Below are positions 8,675 to 16,011 of a stretch of 64,000 nucleotides of DNA, piece after piece. Every line of letters begins with the position of its first letter. Position 1 is the stretch's first letter. Made by a program: the position numbers and the translations under genes. The stretch covers positions 124,001 through 188,000 of the forward strand of contig NZ_JAPDHW010000003.1 in the NCBI RefSeq assembly GCF_025971945.1, in the 5' to 3' direction. The DNA is from Chryseobacterium kimseyorum (GTDB taxonomy: Bacteria > Bacteroidota > Bacteroidia > Flavobacteriales > Weeksellaceae). The notes under the pieces are model-generated. The model made no database searches and was not told the origin of the DNA. It saw only the letters and a list, made by a program, of their open reading frames with translations.

Positions 8675-9991
8675 ATGAAACCAAATTTCACACAAAAAGT
8701 TACAAACTGGGGCAATTTTCCTGTAGTGGAAAAGGAGATCAGGTCTGAAGACAGCTTTAAAAAAATAAAAGAATTTGTGCTCAATCACAATGAAGTAATT
8801 GCGCGTGGTAACGGTAGATGTTATGGTGATGCTTCTTTGGGCGAAAATATTTTTTCATCTAAAAAATTAAATAAATTTATCAGTTTCGACCGCTTAAACG
8901 GTATTATTGAGTGCGAATCTGGTGTTCTGCTTTCTGAGGTTCTGGAGATTTCTGTCCCTCAGGGATATTTTCTGTATGTGACCCCGGGAACTAAATTTAT
9001 TTCAGTTGGTGGCGCGATTGCATCAGATGTTCACGGGAAAAATCATCATGCCGAGGGTTGTTTTTCAGAATATGTCACTGAATTTAAACTGATGACCGAA
9101 AATGGTGATATTATCATCTGCTCCCGTGAGGAAAATTCAGATAAGTTTTGGGCAACGATCGGTGGAATGGGCTTGACCGGAATTATTCTTTCGGCAAAAT
9201 TTAAGCTTAAAAATATTGAAACAGCGTACATCCGTCAGGAAAGTATAAAAGCTGATAACTTAGATGAAATTTTCAGACTGTTCGAAGAAAGTGAAAGCTG
9301 GACGTACACTGTTGCCTGGATCGACTGTCTTCAGAAAGGTAAAAATATAGGAAGAAGTATCCTGATGCGGGGCGAGCATGCCTACCGTCATGAGCTGAAT
9401 GGAAATGACGCGAAAAGTCCTTTAGTTTTAAAAAAGAAATTTTCTCCTACTGTACCTTTTTATTTTCCGAGTTTCGTTCTGAATTCTCTGACGGTAAAGC
9501 TTTTTAATCTTCTGTATTATAAAAAGCAGGCGAAGAAAGAGCTGAAAAATTTCACTGATTATGAGACATTCTTTTATCCTTTGGACGCGATCAATGACTG
9601 GAATAAAATTTACGGTAAATCCGGATTTATACAGTATCAAATGGTTATTCCGAAAGAAAGAGGGAAGGAGGGAATGAAAAAAATCCTTGAAACCATTGCC
9701 AACAGCGGGAATGGATCTTTTTTGGCGGTTTTGAAGCTATTTGGTAAAAGTAATCCTGAAGCTTATAATTCTTTTCCTTTCGAAGGTTATACCTTAGCTT
9801 TAGACTTTAAGGTAAATTCAAAACTGAAAAAATTAGTTGACCAACTTGATCAGATCGTTCAAGAGTTTGGTGGAAGAATCTATCTGACCAAAGATAGCAT
9901 GAGCAGATCTTCGCTGACAAATTATCTGAAAAATGCTCAAAGCTCAAAATTTGTGTCTTTACAGCACAAAAGAATATTAAATAATAAGTAG
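8675..9991 (+). CDS. DprE1-like FAD-dependent decaprenylphosphoryl-ribose 2-oxidase
   Basis: A 438-residue vanillyl-alcohol-oxidase family flavoprotein. It contains the FAD-binding GNGRCYGDAS, then PGTKFISVGGAIASDVHGKNHH, and FWATIGGMGLTGII, all closely matching M. tuberculosis DprE1. His120 corresponds to His132 and Lys406 to Lys418 with no gap between them. The Cys387 position is Ala375 (GYTLALDF). The predicted role is oxidation of the 2-OH of polyprenylphosphoryl-ribose to the keto intermediate. One base separates its stop codon from the DprE2-like ATG, a strong sign of translational coupling. The role is inferred from homology and context. Confidence 0.9.
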   Translation: MKPNFTQKVTNWGNFPVVEKEIRSEDSFKKIKEFVLNHNEVIARGNGRCYGDASLGENIFSSKKLNKFISFDRLNGIIECESGVLLSEVLEISVPQGYFLYVTPGTKFISVGGAIASDVHGKNHHAEGCFSEYVTEFKLMTENGDIIICSREENSDKFWATIGGMGLTGIILSAKFKLKNIETAYIRQESIKADNLDEIFRLFEESESWTYTVAWIDCLQKGKNIGRSILMRGEHAYRHELNGNDAKSPLVLKKKFSPTVPFYFPSFVLNSLTVKLFNLLYYKKQAKKELKNFTDYETFFYPLDAINDWNKIYGKSGFIQYQMVIPKERGKEGMKKILETIANSGNGSFLAVLKLFGKSNPEAYNSFPFEGYTLALDFKVNSKLKKLVDQLDQIVQEFGGRIYLTKDSMSRSSLTNYLKNAQSSKFVSLQHKRILNNK

Positions 9992-9992
9992 A

Positions 9993-10718
9993 ATGATAGT
10001 TCTTGGAAGTACATCCGAAGTAGCGCAGGCTTTCGTGGAAAGAGCTCTGCAGGAAGGTGAAAAGTTTGAAAGAATCTATCTTTTTACCTCAAATAGAGAA
10101 ACCACCGAAAGATTTGCAAGACATATCGACGTGAAATTTCTGCAACAATCCGAAATCATCGAGCTTGATCTTACCAAAGAGATCAATTATCAGAGTTTTG
10201 ACTCTGTCAATTCCAGTCTGCTATTTTGTGCGACAGGATTTTTGGGTGAAGGCACAGAAGAAGGTCTTTATGACCATAAAAATACACAGCGTATTATTGA
10301 TATTAATTACTCGAAACTTGTTCCTGTAATGAATTATTTTGCTCAGAAATTTGAAAGCAGAAGGTCGGGAACGATTATCGGGCTTTCGTCGGTTGCCGGT
10401 GACAGAGGTAGGCAGAGTAATTTTATTTACGGTAGTGCAAAAGCAGCTTTCACAGCTTATTTAAGTGGATTGAGAAACTATCTTTTTGAAAAAAAAGTAC
10501 ACGTCATGACCGTAAAACCGGGATTTATGGCGACTAAAATGACGGAAGGTTTACCTCTAAATCCTAAATTAACAGCTACTCCAAAACAGGCTGCAGAATG
10601 TATTTATAAAGCATTCAAAAAACAGAAGAATGTGGCATACGTTTTACCGGTTTGGGGCGTTATAATGATGATCATCCGAAATATTCCTGAGTTTATTTTT
10701 AAAAAACTTAAGCTGTAA
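9993..10718 (+). CDS. DprE2-like short-chain dehydrogenase
   Basis: A 241-residue SDR. The N-terminal nucleotide-binding loop is LGSTSEVAQAF, the divergent form found in DprE2 proteins. The catalytic motif is Tyr146-GSA-Lys150, preceded by GLSSVAGDRGRQSNF, very close to mycobacterial DprE2. It would reduce the 2-keto intermediate to the arabinose form, completing ribose-to-arabinose epimerisation together with the upstream oxidase. A C-terminal hydrophobic segment (VWGVIMMIIRNIPEFIF) may anchor it to the membrane. Confidence 0.9.
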   Translation: MIVLGSTSEVAQAFVERALQEGEKFERIYLFTSNRETTERFARHIDVKFLQQSEIIELDLTKEINYQSFDSVNSSLLFCATGFLGEGTEEGLYDHKNTQRIIDINYSKLVPVMNYFAQKFESRRSGTIIGLSSVAGDRGRQSNFIYGSAKAAFTAYLSGLRNYLFEKKVHVMTVKPGFMATKMTEGLPLNPKLTATPKQAAECIYKAFKKQKNVAYVLPVWGVIMMIIRNIPEFIFKKLKL

Positions 10719-10823
10719 TTTATTTAATGAGAGTTGACAAATGGAATTTTGGAGGTGAGTTTAACTGGGATTGGTTAATTTTGAATTCGAAGTACAGAAT
10801 TGTAAACCGTGAATTGTAATTTT

Positions 10824-11411
10824 ATGAAAAAATTGTATTGTTTTGATTTTGACGGCACTTTAACTTATAAGGATACGATGTTTTTGTATCTTAAATTTTA
10901 CAATCCATCAAAATTTCGGGTGCAGTTTGTAAAACATATTCCACTATTTATTTTATTGAAACTTAAACTGGCTGAAACTGAAAAGGTTAAAAAAAGTTTC
11001 ATCGGTTCTATTTTGAAAGGTCAGCTTCAGACGAAAATCGAAGAGAAATCTAAGCAGTTTTTTGAGGAAACATATCCAAAGATTGTCAGAGAAAATGCTC
11101 TAGATTTTATAGGGCATATAGACAGAGAAAATACAGAAAGTCTAATGGTGACGGCCTCTCTCGATATTTGGGCAAAGCCTTTTGCAGAAAAATTACAAAT
11201 GAATCTTGTTGCCACTAAAGCTGAGTTCAAAAACGGAGTTTTTACAGGAAATTTTATTGGTAAAAACTGTAATGGTTTAGAGAAATTAGAAAGGATAAAA
11301 GCAGAAATTACAGATTCAAAATACGATAAAATCATAGCCTTCGGAGATACTTCCGGAGATAAATATATGCTGAAGTGGGCAAATGAAGGACATTATCAAT
11401 TTTTTCACTAA
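10824..11411 (+). CDS. HAD-IB family phosphatase
   Basis: Starting at 10824, the product has 195 residues. HAD motif I is DFDGTLT (nucleophile Asp and acid Asp), motif II MVTASLD, and motif III GDTSGDKYML, which is the SerB-like HAD-IB pattern. The in-frame start at 10809 adds only five residues with no better context. Its place directly behind the UbiA/DprE1/DprE2 genes suggests that it removes the 5-phosphate from polyprenylphosphoryl-5-phosphoribose, a step assigned to a PAP2-family protein in mycobacteria. That role is inference; a general phosphoserine-type phosphatase is also possible. Confidence 0.8.
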   Translation: MKKLYCFDFDGTLTYKDTMFLYLKFYNPSKFRVQFVKHIPLFILLKLKLAETEKVKKSFIGSILKGQLQTKIEEKSKQFFEETYPKIVRENALDFIGHIDRENTESLMVTASLDIWAKPFAEKLQMNLVATKAEFKNGVFTGNFIGKNCNGLEKLERIKAEITDSKYDKIIAFGDTSGDKYMLKWANEGHYQFFH

Positions 11412-11433
11412 TTTTGAAAGATAAATATTGATT

Positions 11434-11892
11434 ATGAATAAACTTCTTATATTGTTTTTGGCGCTCATTATCAGCTGTACAAATGCAGTACCGTCAAACT
11501 CACCAGATAGGCAGATGAAGGGAGAAATACTTGCTTCTGAATCTCATGGTGGAGCAGATGAGGCCGGTTTTAAAATAATTAAAGATCAATCGGAGCTTAC
11601 AAAAAGTATCACAGATCATTTTAGCAAATCAGGCATGGAACCGGTGATGAAAATTCCGGTGATGCCAAACGATAAAAAAGTTGTTTTATACAATTTGGGA
11701 ACTTTCAGTTCGGGTGATCACAAAGTTTCAACTATTAAGAGTATTTCAGTTAAAGATAATGTGTTATACGTTGAAGTTCCGGAATATCAGTCTGGTGGAA
11801 TGGGTATCCAGGTGATGTCAAATCCGTGGTTTATTTTCTCGGTTCCTTCAAATTTTCAATTCAATTCAGTAGAATTAAAATATTCAAAATAA
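11434..11892 (+). CDS. Small lipoprotein, possibly PrcB-like
   Basis: A 152-residue lipoprotein (MNKLLILFLALIISC, with cysteine at the lipobox). The start at ATG 11434 is preferred over the TTG two codons upstream. The C-terminal half (KSISVKDNVLYVEVPEYQSGG... SNPWFIFSVP) resembles the PrcB/protease-complex C-terminal beta fold of Bacteroidota, but the match is by eye only. It lies 3 bp before the cysteine desulfurase gene. No function can be assigned. Confidence 0.6.
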   Translation: MNKLLILFLALIISCTNAVPSNSPDRQMKGEILASESHGGADEAGFKIIKDQSELTKSITDHFSKSGMEPVMKIPVMPNDKKVVLYNLGTFSSGDHKVSTIKSISVKDNVLYVEVPEYQSGGMGIQVMSNPWFIFSVPSNFQFNSVELKYSK

Positions 11893-11895
11893 AAA

Positions 11896-13071
11896 ATGAA
11901 TAAAATATATTTAGATAACGCTGCTACAACGCCACTTTCAGAAGAAGTTATTGATGCCATGGTAGAAACCATGAAATTAAATTTTGGGAACCCGTCGTCG
12001 ACACACAGTTTCGGACAGGATGCTAAAATTTTAATTGAAAATGTAAGAAGGCAGGTTGCAGATTATCTTCACGTGAGTCCTGCAGAAATTATATTTACTT
12101 CTTGCGGTACAGAATCGAACAATATGATCATCAAATCAAGTGTATCACATTTGGGTATTGAGAGAATCATCAGTTCTCCTATGGAACATAAGTGTGTTTC
12201 GGAGAGTATTTTAGACATGAAGAAAAGGAAAGGTGTTGAGGTTGCTTACATCCGTCCCAATGAAAAAGGAGATATCGATTTAAATAAATTAGAGGAGCTT
12301 CTGAAAGCTTCTGACAAAAAGACGTTGGTAAGTTTAATGCATGCCAATAACGAAATCGGAAATATTATAGATCTAAAAAAAGTTGCACAGCTGTGCAAAG
12401 AAAATAATGCATTATTCCATTCGGATACTGTGCAGACTATGGCTCACATGAATTTGGATTTATCTGAAATTCCTGTTGACTTTGCTTCGTGCAGTGCACA
12501 CAAATTTCACGGGCCAAAAGGAATTGGATTTGCTTTCATCAGAAAAGCCAGCGGATTAAAAGGTATTATTACCGGTGGTCCTCAAGAAAGAAGTCTTAGA
12601 GCAGGTACAGAAAATGTGAGCGGGATTGCTGGATTAGGTAAAGCCTTGGAGCTTTCTCTAAAAAATATGGATGCCTACACGCAACACATGCGGGACATTA
12701 AACAATACACAGTAGAACAGGTTTCTGAAGCGATTCCGGGTGTTAAATTCAACGGAAGAAGTTCTGAGAAGGATAACAGTTTATATACGGTTGTCAGCCT
12801 TTTACTGCCTTATAAAAATCCTCTGATAGGACTGCAGCTGGATATGAAAGGAATTGCTGTTTCTCAGGGGAGCGCATGCTCTTCCGGTGCATCAAAACCT
12901 TCTATGGTGATGATGATGGTGCTGTCTGAAGATGAAATGGAAGAATGTACACCTTTGCGCGTATCTTTCAGCCATATGACAACAAAAGATGATATAGATA
13001 CCTTTGTGAGTGCACTGAAAGAAATTTCTAAAGACTTACTCATAGAAAATACAAATGTTGAGCATAGATAG
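11896..13071 (+). CDS. Cysteine desulfurase (NifS/IscS family)
   Basis: A 391-residue PLP enzyme that frees sulfur from cysteine for Fe-S clusters and thiolation. It starts with YLDNAATTPLS and contains SCGTESNN. The PLP lysine is Lys203 in SAHKFHGPKG, and the persulfide cysteine is Cys328 in GSACSSGASKPS. The active-site Cys loop is of the long IscS/NifS type rather than SufS. It follows the small lipoprotein gene by 3 bp. Confidence 0.95.
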   Translation: MNKIYLDNAATTPLSEEVIDAMVETMKLNFGNPSSTHSFGQDAKILIENVRRQVADYLHVSPAEIIFTSCGTESNNMIIKSSVSHLGIERIISSPMEHKCVSESILDMKKRKGVEVAYIRPNEKGDIDLNKLEELLKASDKKTLVSLMHANNEIGNIIDLKKVAQLCKENNALFHSDTVQTMAHMNLDLSEIPVDFASCSAHKFHGPKGIGFAFIRKASGLKGIITGGPQERSLRAGTENVSGIAGLGKALELSLKNMDAYTQHMRDIKQYTVEQVSEAIPGVKFNGRSSEKDNSLYTVVSLLLPYKNPLIGLQLDMKGIAVSQGSACSSGASKPSMVMMMVLSEDEMEECTPLRVSFSHMTTKDDIDTFVSALKEISKDLLIENTNVEHR

Positions 13072-13141
13072 TCTTATCGCTTAAAAATTGTAATTTTGAT
13101 CTCAGAAATTAAATAGAATATTAATAATTAAAAATAAAAAA

Positions 13142-13459
13142 ATGGCTTTAGAAATTACGGACAGCTCGTTCCAGGAAACAGTTTTAAAATCTGATAAACC
13201 AGTTTTGGTAGATTTTTGGGCAGTATGGTGCGGACCTTGTAGAACATTAGGACCGATCATCGAAGAAGTAGCGGCAGATTTTGAAGGAAAAGCTGTCGTA
13301 GGAAAAGTAGATGTAGACAACAATCAGGAAATTTCTATGCAGTACGGTATCAGAAATATCCCTACAGTTCTTATTTTTAAGAACGGTGAGGTAGTTGATA
13401 AATTAGTTGGTGTAACTCCAAAAGAGATCATCGCTGAGAAATTAAGCGCACACTTATAA
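13142..13459 (+). CDS. trxA: Thioredoxin
   Basis: A 105-residue thioredoxin of standard length with active site Cys30-Gly-Pro-Cys33 in FWAVWCGPC and the cis-proline segment GIRNIPTVLIF. It is a cytosolic disulfide reductase. The gene has a 70-bp leader after the cysteine desulfurase gene and its own terminator. Confidence 0.97.
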   Translation: MALEITDSSFQETVLKSDKPVLVDFWAVWCGPCRTLGPIIEEVAADFEGKAVVGKVDVDNNQEISMQYGIRNIPTVLIFKNGEVVDKLVGVTPKEIIAEKLSAHL

Positions 13460-13478
13460 AAAAATCACTTTGATAATG

Positions 13479-13509
13479 AATGCTTTCCGTATCGGGAAGC
13501 ATTTTTTTT
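13479..13509 (+). terminator. Rho-independent terminator after trxA
   Basis: Stem AATGCTT/AAGCATT extended by C-G pairs around a GTATC loop, then eight T residues. Confidence 0.85.
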
Positions 13510-13519
13510 ATTAAAATAC

Positions 13520-13549
13520 TTGCAGATTCGCTTTAAAGTTGTATTTTTG
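13520..13549 (+). promoter_or_regulatory. tRNA-Asp promoter (-33 TTG, -7 TATTTTTG)
   Basis: TTG at 13520-13522 and TATTTTTG at 13542-13549 are 19 bp apart, the expected spacing for the Bacteroidota housekeeping sigma factor. The box lies about 40 bp upstream of the first tRNA. Confidence 0.75.
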
Positions 13550-13590
13550 CAACCACAATAACAGAAGATAATATCTGAGTTAAGGTAAGA

Positions 13591-13664
13591 GATCCGGTAG
13601 TTCAGCTGGTTAGAATGCCGCCCTGTCACGGCGGAGGTCGCGGGTTCGAGTCCCGTCCGGATCG
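13591..13664 (+). tRNA. tRNA-Asp (GTC), copy 1
   Basis: A 74-nt cloverleaf: acceptor arm GATCCGG/CCGGATC, D arm GTTC/GAAT, anticodon arm CCGCC-CTGTCAC-GGCGG with anticodon GTC, T arm GCGGG-TTCGAGT-CCCGT. The discriminator base is G. The CCA end is not encoded (CAA follows). Confidence 0.97.
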
Positions 13665-13702
13665 CAAAAAGTTTTTATTCAATTTACTTTTAAAATAAAA
13701 TT

Positions 13703-13776
13703 GATCCGGTAGTTCAGCTGGTTAGAATGCCGCCCTGTCACGGCGGAGGTCGCGGGTTCGAGTCCCGTCCGGATCG
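13703..13776 (+). tRNA. tRNA-Asp (GTC), copy 2
   Basis: Identical to copy 1 over all 74 nt, 38 bp downstream on the same strand. The two are presumably cotranscribed and processed, then ended by the terminator at 13792. The CCA end is not encoded. Confidence 0.97.
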
Positions 13777-13791
13777 CAGATGATTTTCATC

Positions 13792-13825
13792 AAAAACTCC
13801 TTAAGTAATTTAAGGAGTTTTTTTA
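13792..13825 (+). terminator. Terminator of the tRNA-Asp pair
   Basis: A 13-bp stem (AAAAACTCCTTAA pairing with TTAAGGAGTTTTT) around a 5-nt loop ends in a T run. The A/T symmetry means it may also stop transcription coming from the minus-strand TolC gene. The remaining intergenic bases to 13880 show nothing else. Confidence 0.85.
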
Positions 13826-13880
13826 TTTTAAGGTTGATTTAGATTACAAACAAAAAATATTTATTTCTGCTATTGCAACA

Positions 13881-15167
13881 CTAAAATTCCGATTGCAATA
13901 CTCTTAATAATTCTGTCTGCTGCAGGACTTCATTTTTACTGCTGATCAGATTATAATTTGCCTGAAGCCAGTTGTTTCTTACAACAAAGAAAGTGTAGGC
14001 GTCCATCAGCCCTTCTTTATATTTCTCTTCAGATTTTTGAAACGATAATCTTTGGTTTTCGAAATTAGACTGCAACAAAGTATATTTCTCTTCAGAATTC
14101 TGATACTGAGCTTTGATAGATTTAATTGTCTGTGTCAGATTATTAATCACTATTTCTTTTTCGTAATTATAATTGATCACATTCAGTTTTGCAATTTCGA
14201 CGTTATTTTTTATCTGAAACTTATTAAATACTGGAATATTCAGACCAAATGCCACCTGCTGACTTTTATTCCGTCTAAACTGATCTGAAAAACGGTCTGC
14301 AGTTTCTCCTAAAGTTTTACTGTAAAAGCTCGACCAGTTGTACAATCCGTTCAATGTTGGCAGGTAAGTCGCTTTTGCAATGCCGATGTTCTTTTCAGCA
14401 GCTTTTATTTCTGTAACCACGGTTCTGTATGCAGGATTTTTTTCTAAAAGATCAGTGGTAAAATCTGGATCATTAAAATTAAATTCCGATAGATTTTCAT
14501 TGCTTATCTTAAAGTCCAACGAATCGTCTGTGATTGCCAGAGCGTTCAGTAAACTGATTTTAGCAAGATCTCTGGAATTTTTTGCGGAAACCCACTGTTC
14601 CTGCAACGTTCCCAGATTGGCTTTAATGTCATAAACGTCACTTTTCGGTCGGTTTCCTATTTCTACTTCTTTTTCGGTGCGTTTTATCTGATCTTCCATT
14701 CCTGAAATTTGAGTTTCCAATACATTTAGCCAGCTTTTGTTATTCTGATAATTGAAAAACAGGCTGATCACATTCAGTTTTACTTCATTTTGAGCCTGTT
14801 TTAATCTGTAAACTGAGCTTTCCTTATTGATTTTAGATAATGATATAGCAAGATAATTTCGCCAGTTTAACAGTTCCCAGTTCGCCTGTGCATAAACCTG
14901 GTCATATTGCGTATTAAGAGATCCTCTCTGGTTGGTGGTCTGATCGATAGTAGAGCCAAAGCTGTAATTATGATTTACACCTGCTTCAACGGAAGGTAGT
15001 AGCATGCCTTTAGCTGCAGATATCTGTCGGTCGGTTTTCTGAATATTTACCGTGGCCTGTTTGATCAGTGGATGATTTTTAACTGCGTAATCAAGACTTT
15101 CATCCAGCGTCCAAGTTTGCTGGGCTGGGAAAAGGTTGATTAATAATATGAAGACTAGTTTTTTCAT
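13881..15167 (-). CDS. TolC family outer-membrane efflux channel
   Basis: A 428-residue protein with a signal peptide (MKKLVFILLINLFPAQQ). It shows the duplicated helical OEP layout: WTLDESLDYAVKNHPLIKQA at the N-terminus and long coiled-coil helices rich in Gln, Asn and Glu in each half. It would form the outer-membrane duct for the ABC exporter encoded upstream on the same strand. It is last in the seven-gene series that begins with the HlyD adaptor. Family assignment is good; the substrate is unknown. Confidence 0.92.
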   Translation of the reverse strand: MKKLVFILLINLFPAQQTWTLDESLDYAVKNHPLIKQATVNIQKTDRQISAAKGMLLPSVEAGVNHNYSFGSTIDQTTNQRGSLNTQYDQVYAQANWELLNWRNYLAISLSKINKESSVYRLKQAQNEVKLNVISLFFNYQNNKSWLNVLETQISGMEDQIKRTEKEVEIGNRPKSDVYDIKANLGTLQEQWVSAKNSRDLAKISLLNALAITDDSLDFKISNENLSEFNFNDPDFTTDLLEKNPAYRTVVTEIKAAEKNIGIAKATYLPTLNGLYNWSSFYSKTLGETADRFSDQFRRNKSQQVAFGLNIPVFNKFQIKNNVEIAKLNVINYNYEKEIVINNLTQTIKSIKAQYQNSEEKYTLLQSNFENQRLSFQKSEEKYKEGLMDAYTFFVVRNNWLQANYNLISSKNEVLQQTELLRVLQSEF

Positions 15168-15188
15168 AACAGATTGTCGTTGACAATT

Positions 15189-16010
15189 TTAGTTTTTGGG
15201 ATAAGGAATTGCCTTGTCTAGCTCTATCGGGTTGTAATTATTCAAAATATCTTTCTGCAGAAATTTTCTTTTTTGATCAAGCTGTTCGTGGCTCGTGATT
15301 TTCTCTCCAGAAATCATAACGGTCCCGCCACCTTTGAGCGCTTTTTTCATTTCAGCTGTCGGGTCGCTATAAAAATCGAGTTTTACTTTTTGAAATTGTT
15401 TCAAACTGACTTTCACAGGCTGATTTCCATAATGCGTTTCCAGGAAATTGGTGGTTGCGAAAGTCTCGGGAAGATTGGTGCTTTTTGACAAAGTGTAGCT
15501 GTAATTTCCTTTATCATCCTGCAATTCGAAAATCAATCCGGGCAAACCCCGGAATTTGTAAGGTCCTTCCTGAAAAGGAATCGCGGAGCAGAACCAAGCC
15601 GTCCACTTTCTCCCGCCGAAATTAGTCGTTGCTTTCTGCAAAGTATATTCCGCACTATTTTTGGTTTCATTTTCTATTTTCCAATTCATTTCATCTTTTG
15701 ATTCAATTACAAAATAGTCGAACATATTGTCGTGAAAAGCTTTGTTCTCATTGGAATTGGTTTTTCTTAAAATCAATTGGTCAGATTGCGTATTGGACTG
15801 CCAGTTTTGTCCGGTTTTCTTGCTGATGGAATCATTTCTGAGGAAATCGTAATCGTAGAATTTGGTAAAATTCTTATCGATGTCCAGAACCATATTTATT
15901 TTCATTGGTCGCTCGGCAGATTTTATCTGCATTTCGTAAATGAATCTATTGGTTTGTGCGCAAAGCAAATTGATAATCAATGTAAATATTAGGATAATCA
16001 TTCTTTCCAT
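15189..16010 (-). CDS. GLPGLI family protein
   Basis: A 273-residue secreted protein with the family signature GLPGLI in YKFRGLPGLIFELQDDKG and a short signal peptide (MERMIILIFTLIINLLCAQ). The start at 16010 is chosen because it follows the permease stop codon by one base and begins the signal peptide; the in-frame start at 16037 would overlap the permease gene. GLPGLI proteins are Bacteroidota-specific and of unknown function. The position between channel and permease genes suggests a periplasmic accessory or cargo-related role for this exporter. Confidence 0.9.
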   Translation of the reverse strand: MERMIILIFTLIINLLCAQTNRFIYEMQIKSAERPMKINMVLDIDKNFTKFYDYDFLRNDSISKKTGQNWQSNTQSDQLILRKTNSNENKAFHDNMFDYFVIESKDEMNWKIENETKNSAEYTLQKATTNFGGRKWTAWFCSAIPFQEGPYKFRGLPGLIFELQDDKGNYSYTLSKSTNLPETFATTNFLETHYGNQPVKVSLKQFQKVKLDFYSDPTAEMKKALKGGGTVMISGEKITSHEQLDQKRKFLQKDILNNYNPIELDKAIPYPKN

Positions 16011-16011
16011 T

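Noticed and set aside
10727..10819. 30-codon ORF filling the gap between the DprE2-like and HAD genes
   Set aside because: Translates to a peptide with no recognisable family, no leader of its own, and the 3' part looks like common AT-rich filler. Not supported as a gene.
11027..11335. 102-codon minus-strand ORF within the HAD gene
   Set aside because: Fully opposite a well-supported phosphatase gene with intact motifs; it is a shadow frame.
12070..12075. CACGTG as part of a parS-like site
   Set aside because: Inside the cysteine desulfurase gene and without the flanking symmetric bases of parS; the CACGTG at 48601 in cinA fails for the same reason. No parS site was seen.
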